A stretch of DNA of 6,135 bases, taken from contig JAIXRD010000049.1 in assembly GCA_027485365.1 (NCBI GenBank), positions 1-6,135 of the forward strand. The letters are read 5' to 3'. The number at the start of each line of letters is the position of its first letter. Position 1 is the first letter of the stretch. The notes beneath the pieces were generated by a model, which worked only from the letters and a program-made list of their open reading frames with translations, was not told the origin of the DNA and did no database searches. This stretch comes from Cryomorphaceae bacterium. Lineage in GTDB: Bacteria > Bacteroidota > Bacteroidia > Flavobacteriales_D > Crocinitomicaceae. Shown here piece by piece: positions 5,370 through 6,135 of the stretch. Both the position numbers and the translations under genes were made by a program.

Positions 5370-6135
5370 TTAGTGTTTAACCACTTTCTCAATGTGTGTT
5401 AAGTTGTTCAATGTAACACGGAAGGTATAAACTCCTGTGCTTAATTTGCTTAGGTCGAATTGTTCTCCATTTTTAGCATTTGCTACCGTAAGAATCAATT
5501 TACCTTGTGCATCATAAACAAAAGCAGTTGCTCCTTCTTGCGCAGGGATTTCTAAGGTTACCATACCGTTTGTAGGGTTTGGATACAATCCAATTACTGC
5601 TGATTCTGGGAAGTAGATACCCACTTGATCAACGATCATACAATCTGATGTATCAGAACATCCGTTTGCATTGGTAACAATCACTGCGTAGCTTCCGTTG
5701 GCAGATGCAACTAAAGTATCGTTTGTGGCATCAGCGATAATCTGACTTGAGGCACAATCAATCCATTGGTAGGTTGCTCCGGCTGGAGTAGCTACCAAAG
5801 TTACAGGATCTGCTGCAATTGCCACCGCATTTGGTAAGGCATTCACAGTTACTGTTACGTTGTCTGTGTTATTACAACCATTTGCGCCAGTACCTGTTAC
5901 GGTAAATGTTGTTGTTGCAGCTGGTGCGAAAGGAACGCCATCGATTACATTGTTGCTCCATGCATAAGTTACCGCGCCACTTGCATTCAATGTAACAAAG
6001 TCACCTGAGCAAATGGTCTGGTCGTTTCCAGCATTTACTTGCGGTAAGGCAAGACCTGTGATGGATACCGTGTCTGTATTTGTACAACCGTTAACTCCTG
6101 TTGCAGTTGCAACATAGTTAGTTGTTCCGCCAACT
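5370..6135 (-). CDS. C-terminal part of a repeat-containing surface protein with T9SS sorting domain
   Basis: The frame is open from the window's right edge to the TAA at 5370, giving 254 visible residues; the true start lies outside. Numbered from the first complete visible codon, residues 1-29 end one Ig/PKD-like beta repeat. Residues 31-100 form a complete unit (PQVNAGNDQTICSGDFVTLN through NGCNNTDNVTVTV). Residues 101-168 are a diverged unit containing YQWIDC and NGCSDTSDC. Each unit carries paired cysteines that could form disulfides outside the cell. The T9SS type A sorting domain spans about 172-254, with GLYPNPTNG, FVYDAQGK, LSTGVYTFRV and the basic tail EKVVKH. Such proteins are exported and attached to the cell surface or released, often as adhesins, but no enzyme domain is visible here. 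A TTG at 5990 could be mistaken for the start, but it lies mid-repeat and coding continues upstream. Confidence 0.92.
   Translation of the reverse strand, partial: VGGTTNYVATATGVNGCTNTDTVSITGLALPQVNAGNDQTICSGDFVTLNASGAVTYAWSNNVIDGVPFAPAATTTFTVTGTGANGCNNTDNVTVTVNALPNAVAIAADPVTLVATPAGATYQWIDCASSQIIADATNDTLVASANGSYAVIVTNANGCSDTSDCMIVDQVGIYFPESAVIGLYPNPTNGMVTLEIPAQEGATAFVYDAQGKLILTVANAKNGEQFDLSKLSTGVYTFRVTLNNLTHIEKVVKH
5861..6135 (-). repeat. Diverged direct repeat, period 210 bases, encoding Ig/PKD-like units
   Basis: The plus-strand stretch beginning TGTCTGTGTTATTACAACC at 5861 recurs in diverged form as TGTCTGTATTTGTACAACC at 6071, an offset of 210 bases or exactly 70 codons. Both encode the NGC-x-NTD-x-V segment of the surface protein. 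A weaker third copy, around the NGCSDTSDC segment near 5645-5665, is offset by about 216 bases. The copies differ at many positions, so this is an old protein repeat rather than a recent DNA duplication. It probably continues past the right edge. Confidence 0.65.

Noticed and set aside
5988..5990. TTG as start codon of the right-hand surface protein
   Set aside because: It falls in the middle of a beta repeat (VTLNASG), there is no signal peptide, and the same frame stays open and keeps the repeat pattern to base 6135.

Overview
The window looks like a chromosomal segment from a member of the Bacteroidota, most likely of the Flavobacteriales (taxon inferred). The evidence is two proteins with type IX secretion (T9SS) C-terminal sorting domains, a DUF2279 protein of the Bacteroidota type, -7 promoter elements matching TAnnTTTG, AT-rich DNA, and no clear Shine-Dalgarno sequences. 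I find no RNA gene, CRISPR array, insertion sequence or phage gene. No gap between genes exceeds about 75 bases.

Region 1 (1-4433, minus strand) is a tight run of four genes transcribed right to left. It begins with a LOG-family (TIGR00730-type) nucleotide phosphoribohydrolase. Next come a membrane-anchored protein with three PASTA domains, a 739-residue T9SS-secreted protein, and an RluD-like 23S rRNA pseudouridine synthase whose C-terminus lies beyond base 1. The PASTA gene overlaps the T9SS gene by 1 base (TAATG). The T9SS gene overlaps rluD by 8 bases (GTGAATGA), with rluD starting at GTG. This suggests translational coupling. A second TAnnTTTG element just before the PASTA gene may give the last three genes their own promoter.

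Region 2 (4392-4465) is a short divergent intergenic stretch with candidate promoters for the LOG gene on the minus strand and the DUF2279 gene on the plus strand. The LOG promoter element falls inside the longest LOG reading frame, so the true LOG start is probably the second ATG, at 4391.

Region 3 (4466-5352) holds the single plus-strand gene, an exported DUF2279 protein, followed by a strong hairpin terminator. The hairpin is A-rich on one side and T-rich on the other, so it probably serves both convergent transcripts.

Region 4 (5370-6135, minus strand) is the C-terminal end of a larger surface protein. It shows cysteine-containing Ig/PKD-like repeats of about 70 residues and a T9SS sorting domain. 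Its N-terminus lies beyond the window.

Taken together, the genes mix housekeeping functions (rRNA modification, nucleotide metabolism, envelope sensing or assembly) with secreted surface proteins. Nothing here amounts to a clearly new biological system. The most notable points are the T9SS cargo gene embedded by overlaps between two housekeeping-type genes, the kinase-less PASTA protein with a CxxC pair, and several start-site corrections.
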